NCBI GenBank assembly: GCA_036443405.1 | Contig: JAZFYD010000016.1 | Span: 1 to 46,863, forward strand | From: JAZFYD01 sp036443405 | GTDB lineage: Bacteria; Planctomycetota; PLA2 | Direction of reading: 5' to 3' | DNA length: 46,863 nucleotides | In this document: positions 17,657-26,256 of the stretch, piece after piece | Numbering within the stretch: the stretch's first letter is position 1 | How the letters are laid out: each line of letters opens with the position of its first letter | The notes under the pieces: generated by a model | Database searches by the model: none | Told to the model about the DNA's origin: nothing | What the model saw: the letters and a program-made list of their open reading frames with translations, nothing else | Program-made: the position numbers and the translations under genes

Positions 17657-18661
17657 TCAGCGACGGAAGTGCGAAACCGTGGTCGCGGTGCCCTGTCCCG
17701 GGATCTCGACGGTCACGTTCAGCGCCACCGAGGTGACGATCTGGGGCCGGTCCGGCGCAGCGGCCTTTGAGTTAACGATGAGTCTGGAAGAGTCCGGGAG
17801 TTCGATCGTCATGAGGCGCACCTGGTCCTCCTCGGCCTCGAGCCCGGGATCCCCCAGAAGCTCTTTGTAGTCGCTCGGTAGCCGCAGCACGCGACTGAGC
17901 GCCCATACGGTCTTGCGATCCTTGCTCAGGCCCGCGGCTTTCGCGAGCTGGATCATCGAGTGGTGCGCCAGGCGTTGCCGCTGCTCCTCGGCGCGACGGT
18001 CGGCGACGGCCGGCGGGCGCAAGTAGGCCGTCTGCCATGTGAGCGCGGGCCCATCCACCCACGCGATCACCTTCCGTTGGATCAGGCCTTTCTCCGTGAC
18101 GTTGGCGTCGATCTGCACCAAGCGCAACCGCCGGCTCATCTCGAGTCCGAACAACGTGACCTTCCAATAACCGAGCGTGGTGCCGCCCCGCGTCTCCTCC
18201 ACGCGAACCGCGCGCGGCTCGGCGGCGGGCATCGTCCCTGCGCGGATCGCGCACCCCGCGGCCTTGGGCAGGCTGGCCGCGACGGCCGCAACACGTTTGC
18301 CGGCTTCCTCCGTCGTAACCAAGGGTCCGGCGAGAAAGAACCGAACGGCTTCGACGGCTTGTTTCGAGTTGTGGATGACCTTCCCGTCCGGGTCCGCGTC
18401 CAGGAAGTGGCTGAGGTTGTCGTTCGTGATCTGAAACGTCTCGCTGTCGCGTTTGGCGGTCAGAAACGGGAACGCATCGCGCAGACCGCGCGTGCCCTCG
18501 GCCAACTCGATACCGTCGACCCACTCGAGCTGCGTAAACGGCGCATCGAGCTCTTTCCACGAAGCCAGACTGCGGCGGTCCTCGTCCTTGGGTTCGCCGG
18601 CGAGAAGTGCGGCGGAGCATCCGACCAGCGTGAGCGTCATGAGCATCAGACGGTGTCGCAT
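17657..18661 (-). CDS. Secreted protein of unknown function
   Basis: A 334-residue protein with an N-terminal signal (hydrophobic stretch with a Cys at residue 15 and a likely cut after A-L-L-A-G). It contains no membrane segment afterwards and no motif I recognise. Only two Cys remain, and the sequence has an alternating pattern typical of beta-rich secreted proteins. It is divergent from the secretin-domain protein at 18772, with a shared 110-bp promoter region; AATAAT lies 8 bp before its ATG. It follows RecQ in the same direction but is separated by 44 bp, and it has no obvious functional link to it. Confidence 0.65.
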   Translation of the reverse strand: MRHRLMLMTLTLVGCSAALLAGEPKDEDRRSLASWKELDAPFTQLEWVDGIELAEGTRGLRDAFPFLTAKRDSETFQITNDNLSHFLDADPDGKVIHNSKQAVEAVRFFLAGPLVTTEEAGKRVAAVAASLPKAAGCAIRAGTMPAAEPRAVRVEETRGGTTLGYWKVTLFGLEMSRRLRLVQIDANVTEKGLIQRKVIAWVDGPALTWQTAYLRPPAVADRRAEEQRQRLAHHSMIQLAKAAGLSKDRKTVWALSRVLRLPSDYKELLGDPGLEAEEDQVRLMTIELPDSSRLIVNSKAAAPDRPQIVTSVALNVTVEIPGQGTATTVSHFRR

Positions 18662-18771
18662 GGGCGCCCATTATTCCCGGTTTTGCCGGCACCGGAACTC
18701 GGAATCGCAGACGAACGGGAAGAAGCGGTGCTCGCCGTGCGTCCGAAGGGCAACACGATGGAGGTCCAAAA

Positions 18772-19668
18772 ATGAAAACGACGCTCGTACTTGTCCCGTT
18801 CCTTCTGATCGCGACCCTCGCCGGCGCGCAGGACCAAGCCCCCGAACTCGTGACCCTGAAGTTCGCGAAGGGCCAACCGGTTACCGAGATACTCGACGCG
18901 ATGGCCGTGCAAACCGGCCGGAAACTCGTGTACGACCCGAACGATCAGCGCCTACGTAATCAGACTGCGGGCATGGATTTTTCCCACACCATTCCGAAAG
19001 CGCGTCTCTTCGACCTTTGCACGGCGGTTCTGAGCTTCTTCGAACTCACGGTCGCCCCGGTGGGGCCGAAGGGCTACGAAGTCTATGTCGTCGCTGGAAG
19101 CCGGTCGACGAACATGCTCTTGAAGAACCGCGCGGAGTTCGTGGACCACCAACGGATCAACGAGTACGCCGACCGTCACGGAAAGATGATCACGACGGTC
19201 CTGCCGATCCGGAACATGGATAATCTCGCCCAGTTGCGCACTGCATTTTCAGTGCTCGTTACCCCCGCCGGCATCGGCCGGGTCATGGAGGTGCGCGACG
19301 CGAAGGCCCTCATCGTCACGGACTTCGCACCGAACGTCGCGGTGATGGCGCGCATCGCAGCGCAGATCGACACGGAGCGCGACGATCAGCGCGTGTTGAT
19401 GCGGTCCATCGAGCTCAAGTTCGCCAAAGCCGACGAGATGGCGGCAACGATCATGCGTCTCCTCGAAACACCGCAAGCACCGGCCGTCGTGAAGAGCCGC
19501 ATGCCCGCGGCCAAGTCGCTGCGCGCACGCGTGGTGGCTTACGCGCCCCGAAACTCGATTGCGGTGCATGCAACGGCCACCGACCTGGAGCGCATCAAGG
19601 GCCTCGTCGCAGCGCTCGATCAGCCGGCGAAGCAGTGGGCGGCCACCGACCGGCTTCCGATGCGCTGA
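18772..19668 (+). CDS. Secretin N-domain protein lacking the secretin barrel
   Basis: The 298-residue protein has a cleavable signal peptide (cut near A-G-A-Q) and then three alpha/beta modules resembling the N0, N1 and N2 domains of type II/III secretion secretins (GspD/PilQ): 'PVTEILDAMAVQTGRKLVYDP' is N0/STN-like, and 'TTVLPIRNMDNLAQL' and 'MRSIELKFAKADEMAATI ... RNSIAVHATATDLERIKGLVAALD' are N1/N2-like. The C-terminal outer-membrane beta-barrel domain is absent, yet the protein ends cleanly, so this is probably a stand-alone periplasmic protein rather than a truncated pore. GGAGGT at 18761 supports the ATG. Confidence 0.75.
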   Translation: MKTTLVLVPFLLIATLAGAQDQAPELVTLKFAKGQPVTEILDAMAVQTGRKLVYDPNDQRLRNQTAGMDFSHTIPKARLFDLCTAVLSFFELTVAPVGPKGYEVYVVAGSRSTNMLLKNRAEFVDHQRINEYADRHGKMITTVLPIRNMDNLAQLRTAFSVLVTPAGIGRVMEVRDAKALIVTDFAPNVAVMARIAAQIDTERDDQRVLMRSIELKFAKADEMAATIMRLLETPQAPAVVKSRMPAAKSLRARVVAYAPRNSIAVHATATDLERIKGLVAALDQPAKQWAATDRLPMR

Positions 19669-19692
19669 AGCCGGTTGCCGTCGCTCTCCGCC

Positions 19693-20535
19693 CTACAGTC
19701 GCCAGCGTTCCAGCTGGCGGCGGTGGCGGAGCAAATGGCAGATCGCGTGTTCCAGGAGGCTCTCCGGATCGTAGATCGATCCCCACGGGACCTCGAAGCG
19801 GATCGACGAGACCGTGTCGTCGGGAATCTCGCGGAGTTTCGCGGACACGGTCTCGGTGTGGCGCAGCGTTGCGGCGAGCAGGAGTCGAGTGTCCGCCGGT
19901 TGCCGGAGTGATTCCATGCTCGGCCATTCCGGCGGAGCGTAGTCCGGATCCAGCGCGCGGCCGAGATGCGCGGCGTACCCCCGGGCGGCGCGGCACGCAT
20001 GAATCGCGATGGTCTTGGGCGACATGCAGTCGGGATCGGTGGTCTCGCGCTCCGCCTCGAACTCCTCCTGCGAAAACGTCTCGAGAACGAAGCAGAACTC
20101 GCCGGCCGCGCGTGCGTATTCGTCCATGATGGCGCCGACGGCTCCGCGCGCCCCGGGATTGGTGAGAAACGCGCCCGACTCCACCTGCGCCAACCACGCT
20201 TCCGCGTTCGCGCGTTCGGACGGCTCGAAGAACCGGATCTCGGGCGCGAAGAACACGCCGGCGAACGACGAGACCCAACGTTGCCACTCCTTCTTGCCGA
20301 CCGCCGCGATGCGTTCGACCATCCGGTGGTGATCCTTCACGAAACGAAACTGCGCCGCCGCAGCGCCGGTGTCCGCCCAGCCGCCGAACTCAGCAAAGTC
20401 GAAAAGCAGCCGGATGTGGCCGTGCTCGCGCGCCGCCGTCACGACGAGCGGCGCTACGCGGTCGAAATCCGCCGCTTCGATCTTTCCTTTGGCGGCGACG
20501 CGAAACAGCGCGCGGTCCTGCTGGATTTCAATCAT
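19693..20535 (-). CDS. SpoIIAA-like/DinB-like fusion protein
   Basis: Residues 1-120 match the SpoIIAA-like (STAS-related) pattern: 'MIEI', 'VAAKGKIEAADFD', 'IRLLFDFAEFGGW', 'HRMVERIAAVGKKEWQRWVSSFAG' and 'EIRFFEPSERANAEAWL'. Residues about 135-280 look like a DinB/YfiT four-helix metalloenzyme-like domain, with candidate metal His in 'AIHACRAARGY' and the C-terminal 'LEHAICHLLRHRRQL'. DinB-like domains in thiol-dependent transferases use a three-His metal site; STAS domains sense or bind small ligands or membranes. I do not know this combination as a named family. The stop converges on the secretin-domain gene, 25 bp away. Function unknown. Confidence 0.72.
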   Translation of the reverse strand: MIEIQQDRALFRVAAKGKIEAADFDRVAPLVVTAAREHGHIRLLFDFAEFGGWADTGAAAAQFRFVKDHHRMVERIAAVGKKEWQRWVSSFAGVFFAPEIRFFEPSERANAEAWLAQVESGAFLTNPGARGAVGAIMDEYARAAGEFCFVLETFSQEEFEAERETTDPDCMSPKTIAIHACRAARGYAAHLGRALDPDYAPPEWPSMESLRQPADTRLLLAATLRHTETVSAKLREIPDDTVSSIRFEVPWGSIYDPESLLEHAICHLLRHRRQLERWRL

Positions 20536-20562
20536 CTCGGAACCATCTCTGCGACGATGATA

Positions 20563-21714
20563 TCAACCGTTTCCGCTGCGTCGCGTCGCGTGGTACCGAA
20601 TCAGCGTCGCCGCGACCGCATCGCATGCCATGGCCGCGTTGTTGCCTCCCTGATTGCACGTCGCGAGCACCGCGAAACCGCGCTCGGGCGCCGCCCACAC
20701 GACGCAATACCACATCGTGTTGCTACCCGAGTGGGTGAGCACCTGGCCGCCCGCCCAGGAGCGCTCCGGGCGCGACCAGCCGAACGCGTAGTGACCGCCT
20801 CCGGCATCCGGCGCCTTGTGCAGAATCTGAATCGTTTTGGGCGCCAACAGCGGCGTTTTCTCGGGCGTGGCGCGTCCCTTCGCCCCGCGCAGATGCAAGC
20901 GCACATAGCGCGCCCAGTCCTCGAGCGTGCAATGTACGCGGCCGGCGGGGGCGATCGCGAGCGGGTTGTCGGCGGCCGGACCGGGCGAAACCGGGGTGCC
21001 GTCGGTGCTGTGGCCACAGGGCTGATCGAACTTGCCTACTTTGCCCGGCGCGCCGAAACCGGCGCTCGTCATGCCGAGCGGCACGAACATCTCTTTGGCG
21101 ATGAGCTCCTCATATGCCTTTTTGGAGACACGCTCGCAGATGCCTCCCGCGATCGAGAACCCGGCATTTGAATACAGATATGTGCCGGGGCCGACTTTGG
21201 GGGGATGGGCCAGCACACCTTCGGCCAGCGCTTGCCGGTGCGCAGGCGGCTCGCTCTGCAATTGCCAGAGGCGGCCCCACAGTCCGTGCGCGGAGAGGTC
21301 GGTGGGGAGGCCGCCGCGGTTGGTCAGGAGTTGTGCGAGAGTCACCTCCCGGTAGCCGGCATCGACTTTCAATTTCGGGTAGGCGTCTTTCAGCTTGAGG
21401 TCCCATGAGAGGTCGCCGCGTTCGACCAGGATCGCCGCGAGGGTCGCGGTCATCGACTTGGTGCAGGACCCGAGATGCCACTTGTCGTTTTTGGTCACGG
21501 GTTCGTCGCGATCCGCGCGCCGTTTTCCGAAGGCGCCCACCGCGCGCAGTCCGCCGAGATCGACGATCGCACCACCGAGTGCGGGAACGCAGTGCTTTTT
21601 CACGAGCGGCTCGAGCATCGCCGAGATGTCGTCGGCCGCGGGAGCGCGTGTCGCGAGCAACGCGACGCAAAAAGATGCGAGAAGGGCCAGCGCAAGCCGG
21701 GGGGCGCGATTCAT
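20563..21714 (-). CDS. Beta-lactamase-family serine hydrolase (class C/esterase type)
   Basis: A 383-residue secreted protein: signal peptide ending near A-P-A-A, then a class C beta-lactamase fold. The nucleophile motif S-x-x-K is S-C-T-K, the second motif Y-x-N is Y-S-N in 'YLYSNAGF', and a C-terminal H-S-G-S-N takes the place of the K/H-x-G triad. Such proteins include D-aminopeptidases, esterases and EstB-like enzymes; a true antibiotic-resistance role should not be assumed. A GGAG lies before the ATG. It runs in the same direction as the SpoIIAA-DinB gene, 27 bp apart, so they could be co-transcribed. Confidence 0.88.
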   Translation of the reverse strand: MNRAPRLALALLASFCVALLATRAPAADDISAMLEPLVKKHCVPALGGAIVDLGGLRAVGAFGKRRADRDEPVTKNDKWHLGSCTKSMTATLAAILVERGDLSWDLKLKDAYPKLKVDAGYREVTLAQLLTNRGGLPTDLSAHGLWGRLWQLQSEPPAHRQALAEGVLAHPPKVGPGTYLYSNAGFSIAGGICERVSKKAYEELIAKEMFVPLGMTSAGFGAPGKVGKFDQPCGHSTDGTPVSPGPAADNPLAIAPAGRVHCTLEDWARYVRLHLRGAKGRATPEKTPLLAPKTIQILHKAPDAGGGHYAFGWSRPERSWAGGQVLTHSGSNTMWYCVVWAAPERGFAVLATCNQGGNNAAMACDAVAATLIRYHATRRSGNG

Positions 21715-21787
21715 GGGTGCAACTCCGCGACCGGGGTTGGACCACGCGCCGACCGCACCACGACGCTAAGGCAGCCGGGTCACGGTG

Positions 21788-23644
21788 TCAACGGGCCCAC
21801 CAGTGGTGGAGCGCCAGGAGGAGTTTCTCCTGATCGTCGAGCGAGTTGCGTTCGTTCAAGACGCGGCGCAACAGCGCGGGTTTGTCCGTGATGATGTTGG
21901 CGACGGAAAGGTCCACGAAATAGGCCATCTCGGAGTCGGTGTTGATCGTCCAGACGTGCACGGTCTTTCCGACGCGCCGCGCGCGGTCGACGAGGCCGGG
22001 CGTGGCGATCGCGGCCCGCAGGCTCAGAAATTCCACATCGAGCTTGGTCAGGTCGCCGACGGCTTCGAACACGATGAACCCGATCACAAGGTCGGGCGCG
22101 CGGCGGCGGACCTCCTTGAGACCCTCCAGGTGCAAAGAGCTGACGACACAGTCCGCCTCGAACTTCTCCGTGCGCAGGATCTGGAGCACGGACTCGACGA
22201 ACCGTTTCTCCCGCCCGTGGAACTTGAGTTCGATGTTCAGGCGAATGCGGCCGCGTGCGACCGCGATCGCCTCTTTGAGTGTGGGGATTCGCTCGTCGCG
22301 AAACTCCTCGGAAAACCAGGAACCCGCGTCGAGGGCGCGCACCTCGTCCAGATCGACCTCCCAGATCTTCTTGGGCGATCCGGTGATGCGTTTCAGATCG
22401 GTGTCGTGAAACACGACGATCGACCCGTCCGCGATCTCCTGGACGTCGATCTCCGCGTAATCCGCGCCCGCGTCGATCGCCGCGCGGATTGCGCTGAGGG
22501 AGTTCTCGGGCGCCGACACCGAATCGCCGCGGTGGGCAGTCACCGAAACATCGCGTTCGACATCGGCAAGGCCGGCTACGATCCGTGCCGTCACGATCCC
22601 GAGCATGACCAGCGCGCCCGCGATTGCGAGCGGAAACAATCTTGAGTGTTTCTTGCGGCGACTCGTCTCGGGCGCGCTCACGATCGTTTCGGTGCGTTCC
22701 CGGCGATACAGGTGAAGCGTGATCATCGCCTCTCCCGCCCACGTGGCGAACACCAGGAAGCCGGTGAGTAGGACGTGCGCGGCCACGAGTCCGGCCGCGA
22801 TCGCCAGCGTCGCGTCCAGGCTCCCCGCACCCGAGGTGGCGCGCTCGCCGATCCAAAGCAGCGCGGCCGCCATCGCGGACCCGGCGACGGTGACCCCGAG
22901 CCACCAGAGCAAAAGCGGCGCGGCGATCTCACGGAAGTGCCCTCGTGCCATGTCCCGGCTTCGCCGCAGAGCGGTCCGCGGCGCGCACTCCTCAAAAAGC
23001 AGGAGCGCCGGGGCATAGACCCAGACGATGCGAAGGCGCACCAGGAAGATCAGCCCCAGGAGACCGAGCACGCTCAAACCTCCGACGCCATACCAAAACG
23101 GCGGCGGACGTACCGACACGAGATAGAAGAGGTCGTGATCGGCGACGACCGCATAGAACACGGCGCCCGCGAACGCGAGCACCGGCCCGATCCACAACAG
23201 GATGCGCAGGAGTTGGTGCCCCGTGAGGCGCAGGAGGCGCGGCGCCAACACCACGGTGCGCATCAGGGCTTCATGGGCGGTTCCGTCTTTTCCGTGCAGC
23301 GCCCGCGCGCCGATCCAGAGCATACCCACGCGCTGGGCGACATCGACCGTGAACAGCGCAAGCAGGATGACGAGCAGGCCGATCGCGCCACGAGCCGAGA
23401 GCAAGAACAGCGCGATCTCTTCGTTGCCCAGGACGACGTCGCCGGAACCGGACACGATGCGGGCGAGCGCCCAGTGGCCAGCCGGCGCGAGCAACACGGT
23501 TTGCGCCGCTTGGAAGACGAGCGCGAACAAAACGAGTTCGGCCCAGTTCTGGCCGAACCGTTGCGCCGCGGAGAGAAACGCCCGACGCGTGGAACGCCAG
23601 AGCCTGCCCATCAGTTTCGTGTTTTGCCCTTCGTTGTCCTGCAT
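21788..23644 (-). CDS. Membrane-anchored glycerophosphodiester phosphodiesterase
   Basis: The N-terminal 350 residues have about seven hydrophobic segments (GPDPase membrane-domain type); the C-terminal 250 residues are a GDPD TIM barrel. The catalytic signature is intact: 'TAHRGDSVSAPENSLSAI' (catalytic His and Glu), 'YAEIDVQ' (metal Glu/Asp) and 'VVFHDTDLKRITG' (second His). It would hydrolyse glycerophosphodiesters to glycerol-3-phosphate and an alcohol at the membrane. The start is uncertain: the ATG at 23644 is used here, but in-frame TTG/GTG codons at 23674-23668 lie 6-12 bp after a TAGACT hexamer and fit the leaderless pattern. Confidence 0.88.
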   Translation of the reverse strand: MQDNEGQNTKLMGRLWRSTRRAFLSAAQRFGQNWAELVLFALVFQAAQTVLLAPAGHWALARIVSGSGDVVLGNEEIALFLLSARGAIGLLVILLALFTVDVAQRVGMLWIGARALHGKDGTAHEALMRTVVLAPRLLRLTGHQLLRILLWIGPVLAFAGAVFYAVVADHDLFYLVSVRPPPFWYGVGGLSVLGLLGLIFLVRLRIVWVYAPALLLFEECAPRTALRRSRDMARGHFREIAAPLLLWWLGVTVAGSAMAAALLWIGERATSGAGSLDATLAIAAGLVAAHVLLTGFLVFATWAGEAMITLHLYRRERTETIVSAPETSRRKKHSRLFPLAIAGALVMLGIVTARIVAGLADVERDVSVTAHRGDSVSAPENSLSAIRAAIDAGADYAEIDVQEIADGSIVVFHDTDLKRITGSPKKIWEVDLDEVRALDAGSWFSEEFRDERIPTLKEAIAVARGRIRLNIELKFHGREKRFVESVLQILRTEKFEADCVVSSLHLEGLKEVRRRAPDLVIGFIVFEAVGDLTKLDVEFLSLRAAIATPGLVDRARRVGKTVHVWTINTDSEMAYFVDLSVANIITDKPALLRRVLNERNSLDDQEKLLLALHHWWAR

Positions 23645-23683
23645 CCGCGCGGATCGAGCGACCCGCACCACCAAGCATGCAGT

Positions 23684-24757
23684 CTACGGATCCGTTCGGT
23701 TCAGCACCACGACCAGGTCGGCCGAAACGCGCGTGATCGAATTCGGATAGGCAAGCATCGGCCCGTCGCCGGTCGAGGTGCCCGAGATCACGGTTCGATC
23801 GCCGTCGTCGAGATCCACCGCGAGCACCTGGCCGGGCGCAGGCAGCGTTTGCAACACGAGCGCGATCCCGCCGGTTTCGTCCAACTCCAATGCGATGCCT
23901 TCCTGGATCGGTGCGCCGGAGCCCTTCGAACCATTGGATATGGAGCTGCGGTTGCCGTTAGTCAGATCGACCTGCAGTAGCGCCGTCGGCCTGAGAATCA
24001 GGAGGATGTTCGATGCCTCGTCCACCGCCGCGCCGGTCACGTCGACGGGTGTCGAACCGGAACCGACACTCGCGCTGGCGACCACGGTACGGACGCCGGT
24101 GCTCGTGTTGATCGCGAGCAACTCGCCGGGATCGTTGTCCCAGACGAGCAGGCTGTTGTCCGCCGATACGTACGACAGCGATGCCGGGGCGTCGAGCGCC
24201 GGGCCGGACCCGACCAGAAGTCCCGAGACCGGCGTGCGGTTGCCGTTGGACAGATCGATCAGCAACACCTCGGGACCGTTCGTGCCGGTGTGCAGCACAA
24301 AAAGCGAACCGGGCGCGCCAAGTGCAAGCGCGCTCACGCTTTCCAGGGCGGGTCCGCTTCCTTCGCTTGCGCCGGAAATCAGATCGCGGGTTCCCGACGC
24401 GAGATCGACGGCGTACACCGCCAGATCGTCGCGGTCCCAAACGAGCATGCGATCGTTCGCCCCGTCGCCGACACCGGTTCCGGGATCGTCGAACGGCGCC
24501 CCGACAACGCGGCGTTCGCCGTCGGCCAAGTCCACCTCGACCACCGTGTCCCCGGCCGGGCCGTCCGGAGTGTTGTCCACCGGCGCCGGCTTCGGGTCGT
24601 CGCCGTTGAGCTCGTCGTCGATGGCGTCCAACAACGCGTCGGCCGCGAAACCGCAACCGGGCACGAACCCGATGCACAGGCTCAACAACCAGACGCCGAG
24701 ACGAGGGAACCGAAGCGACGATTCGGAAGATGCGGGATTCACAGAGGAAACGTTCAT
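23684..24757 (-). CDS. Repeat lipoprotein (beta-propeller-like)
   Basis: The ATG at 24757, with a CTGGAG upstream, opens a signal with an F-V-P-G-C lipobox. The mature part is built of about seven repeats of roughly 45 residues centred on 'V-D-L-x-x-G-x-R-T-x-x-S-G-x-x-x-G-S-G-P-A-L', for example 'LIDLSNGNRTPVSG' and 'AVDLDDGDRTVISG'. Regular four-strand units of this kind usually form beta-propellers. Such proteins bind surface ligands; none can be named. A longer upstream frame to 24841 exists but would put 28 residues before the signal. Nothing recognisable lies in the 228 bp between it and tupC. Confidence 0.75.
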   Translation of the reverse strand: MNVSSVNPASSESSLRFPRLGVWLLSLCIGFVPGCGFAADALLDAIDDELNGDDPKPAPVDNTPDGPAGDTVVEVDLADGERRVVGAPFDDPGTGVGDGANDRMLVWDRDDLAVYAVDLASGTRDLISGASEGSGPALESVSALALGAPGSLFVLHTGTNGPEVLLIDLSNGNRTPVSGLLVGSGPALDAPASLSYVSADNSLLVWDNDPGELLAINTSTGVRTVVASASVGSGSTPVDVTGAAVDEASNILLILRPTALLQVDLTNGNRSSISNGSKGSGAPIQEGIALELDETGGIALVLQTLPAPGQVLAVDLDDGDRTVISGTSTGDGPMLAYPNSITRVSADLVVVLNRTDP

Positions 24758-24985
24758 GCTGACTCCAGGGGGATGACGAGGGTTTCCTCGTCGGCCGACA
24801 GAGAATAGCCCGTTGCTCATCGGGTTCCCCCAAACTCGCACGGCTAGGCCACCGTACTGTCATATCGGCTACTCGTCGCCCGCACTGAGGACGCCGCACA
24901 AACCCGGTCAACCAGCGGGTTCTGGGCGAGTTCCGATCGGAAGCCGATGTGTCCATGGGGGCCCGGTCGGTGACTCGAGCAAGGA

Positions 24986-25558
24986 TCAACGGGTGGGCGA
25001 GAGATCGATGGTCCGCTCTAAGGGGAGCCCATCGAGGGACGGTGCGGCGATCACCAGCGTGCTCTCAAACGCCTCGAGCAGGGGGATCACACGCTCGCGC
25101 CCGTCCGGATCGAGACCGGTCAACGGTTCGTCGAGCAGGAGCAGGCTCGGCTGGACGCTGAACGCACGCGCGAGCGCGACGCGCCTGCGTTCGCCCGCCG
25201 AGAGAACGTGCGCCGCCCGGTCCGCGAACGAAAGCGCGCCCAAACGTTCGAGCCACTCGTCCGCTTCGCCAACCGGCCGGCCGCTCCAACGCAACGCCAG
25301 CGCGACGTTGTCCCGGGCCGTCCCGCGGAAAAAGTACGGGCTCTGATGGACGAGGATGGCCTCGCCCGGCGCGGGAGTACCGCGCACGTCGCCGTCGGTC
25401 GGCGGCAAGAGACCGGCGAGCACGCGAAGCAGCGTTGACTTGCCGCACCCGTTCGTGCCGAGCACCGCGAGGCGTCCGCCCGGTTCCACATCGAGATGCG
25501 GAATGCACAGCGCCTCGAGTTCGCCGAAACGGACGAGCAGGTTGCGCACCTCGATCAC
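24986..25558 (-). CDS. tupC: Tungstate-type ABC transporter ATPase TupC
   Basis: The 190-residue ATPase has Walker A G-T-N-G-C-G-K-S-T, signature L-S-A-G-E, Walker B L-L-L-L-D-E-P and a D-loop. The GTG start at 25558 overlaps the permease stop codon (GTGA), so the two are translationally coupled. An upstream ATG in this frame falls inside the permease and is rejected. At about 190 residues it is short for an ABC importer ATPase, lacking the extra C-terminal regulatory domain of ModC, in agreement with TupC. It is the last gene of tupA-tupB-tupC. Confidence 0.85.
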   Translation of the reverse strand: MIEVRNLLVRFGELEALCIPHLDVEPGGRLAVLGTNGCGKSTLLRVLAGLLPPTDGDVRGTPAPGEAILVHQSPYFFRGTARDNVALALRWSGRPVGEADEWLERLGALSFADRAAHVLSAGERRRVALARAFSVQPSLLLLDEPLTGLDPDGRERVIPLLEAFESTLVIAAPSLDGLPLERTIDLSPTR

Positions 25559-26256
25559 GACCGCGCCTCCCGGCTCAAGCGGTGGGTGACCAGCGCCGCT
25601 CCGCACGCGAGCACAAGGAGCAGGATTCCGGGCGCCAGCGCCTTTCCGAATTCGCCACGCGTGACTTCCAGCGTGGCCGCCGACGGCAGCGTGCGCGTGC
25701 GCATCGGCAGATTGCCGCCGACGGTCAACGCGATGCCCAACTCCGTGACACATCTTCCAAACGCCGCGAGGTACGCCGCGACCACGGCGACACGCACTTC
25801 ACCCAACACGGCCCAGAGCGCGCGCCGTTTCCCCGACCCGAGCGTGATCGCGGTTTCCACGACGCGGCGATCGAGATCGGCCGCGGCCCCGTGCGCCAGA
25901 GTTCCCAACAACGGGAACGCCAGGATGAACTGGCCGATGATGATCGCGGCCTGCGTGTAGAGCAGATCGAGGCTGCCGAGCAATCCGCGCCGGGACAGGA
26001 ACCCGAAGACGATCAAGCCCACCACTACGGTCGGGAGCGCCATGCCGACACGCAGCGCGAAGACCTGCGCGCGATGGCCGCGCGGACGAAACAGACCGAG
26101 CCACGCGCCATAGGGAATCGCGAGTACGCCGGCCGCGGTGATCGCGACGACGGTGCAGAAAAAGGACACCCAAACGGCGTGGTACGTGGCGGCGTCCCCC
26201 GACACGACCAGCCTGGCGGCTTCCCGGAGTCCTTCCCAGAAAAACCCCACCGTCAC
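25555..26256 (-). CDS. tupB: Tungstate-type ABC transporter permease TupB
   Basis: A 233-residue integral membrane permease with about five helices and the EAA-like loop 'VETAITLGSGKRRALWAVLGEVR'. 'ALPTVVVGLIVFGFLSRRG' and 'FGRCVTELGIALTVGGNLPMRTRTL' are typical of TupB. The ATG at 26256 overlaps the tupA stop codon as ATGA. It forms the membrane channel of the importer with TupC and receives tungstate from TupA. Confidence 0.88.
   Translation of the reverse strand: MTVGFFWEGLREAARLVVSGDAATYHAVWVSFFCTVVAITAAGVLAIPYGAWLGLFRPRGHRAQVFALRVGMALPTVVVGLIVFGFLSRRGLLGSLDLLYTQAAIIIGQFILAFPLLGTLAHGAAADLDRRVVETAITLGSGKRRALWAVLGEVRVAVVAAYLAAFGRCVTELGIALTVGGNLPMRTRTLPSAATLEVTRGEFGKALAPGILLLVLACGAALVTHRLSREARS

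Noticed and set aside
20563..21714. Calling the serine hydrolase an antibiotic-resistance gene
   Set aside because: The S-C-T-K and Y-S-N motifs show the fold only; most secreted members of this type are esterases or peptidases.
21795..21815. Match of 'GGGCCCACCAG' at 21799 with the tRNA 3' end
   Set aside because: Only 11 bases are shared, within the coding end of the GDPD gene; this is compatible with chance.
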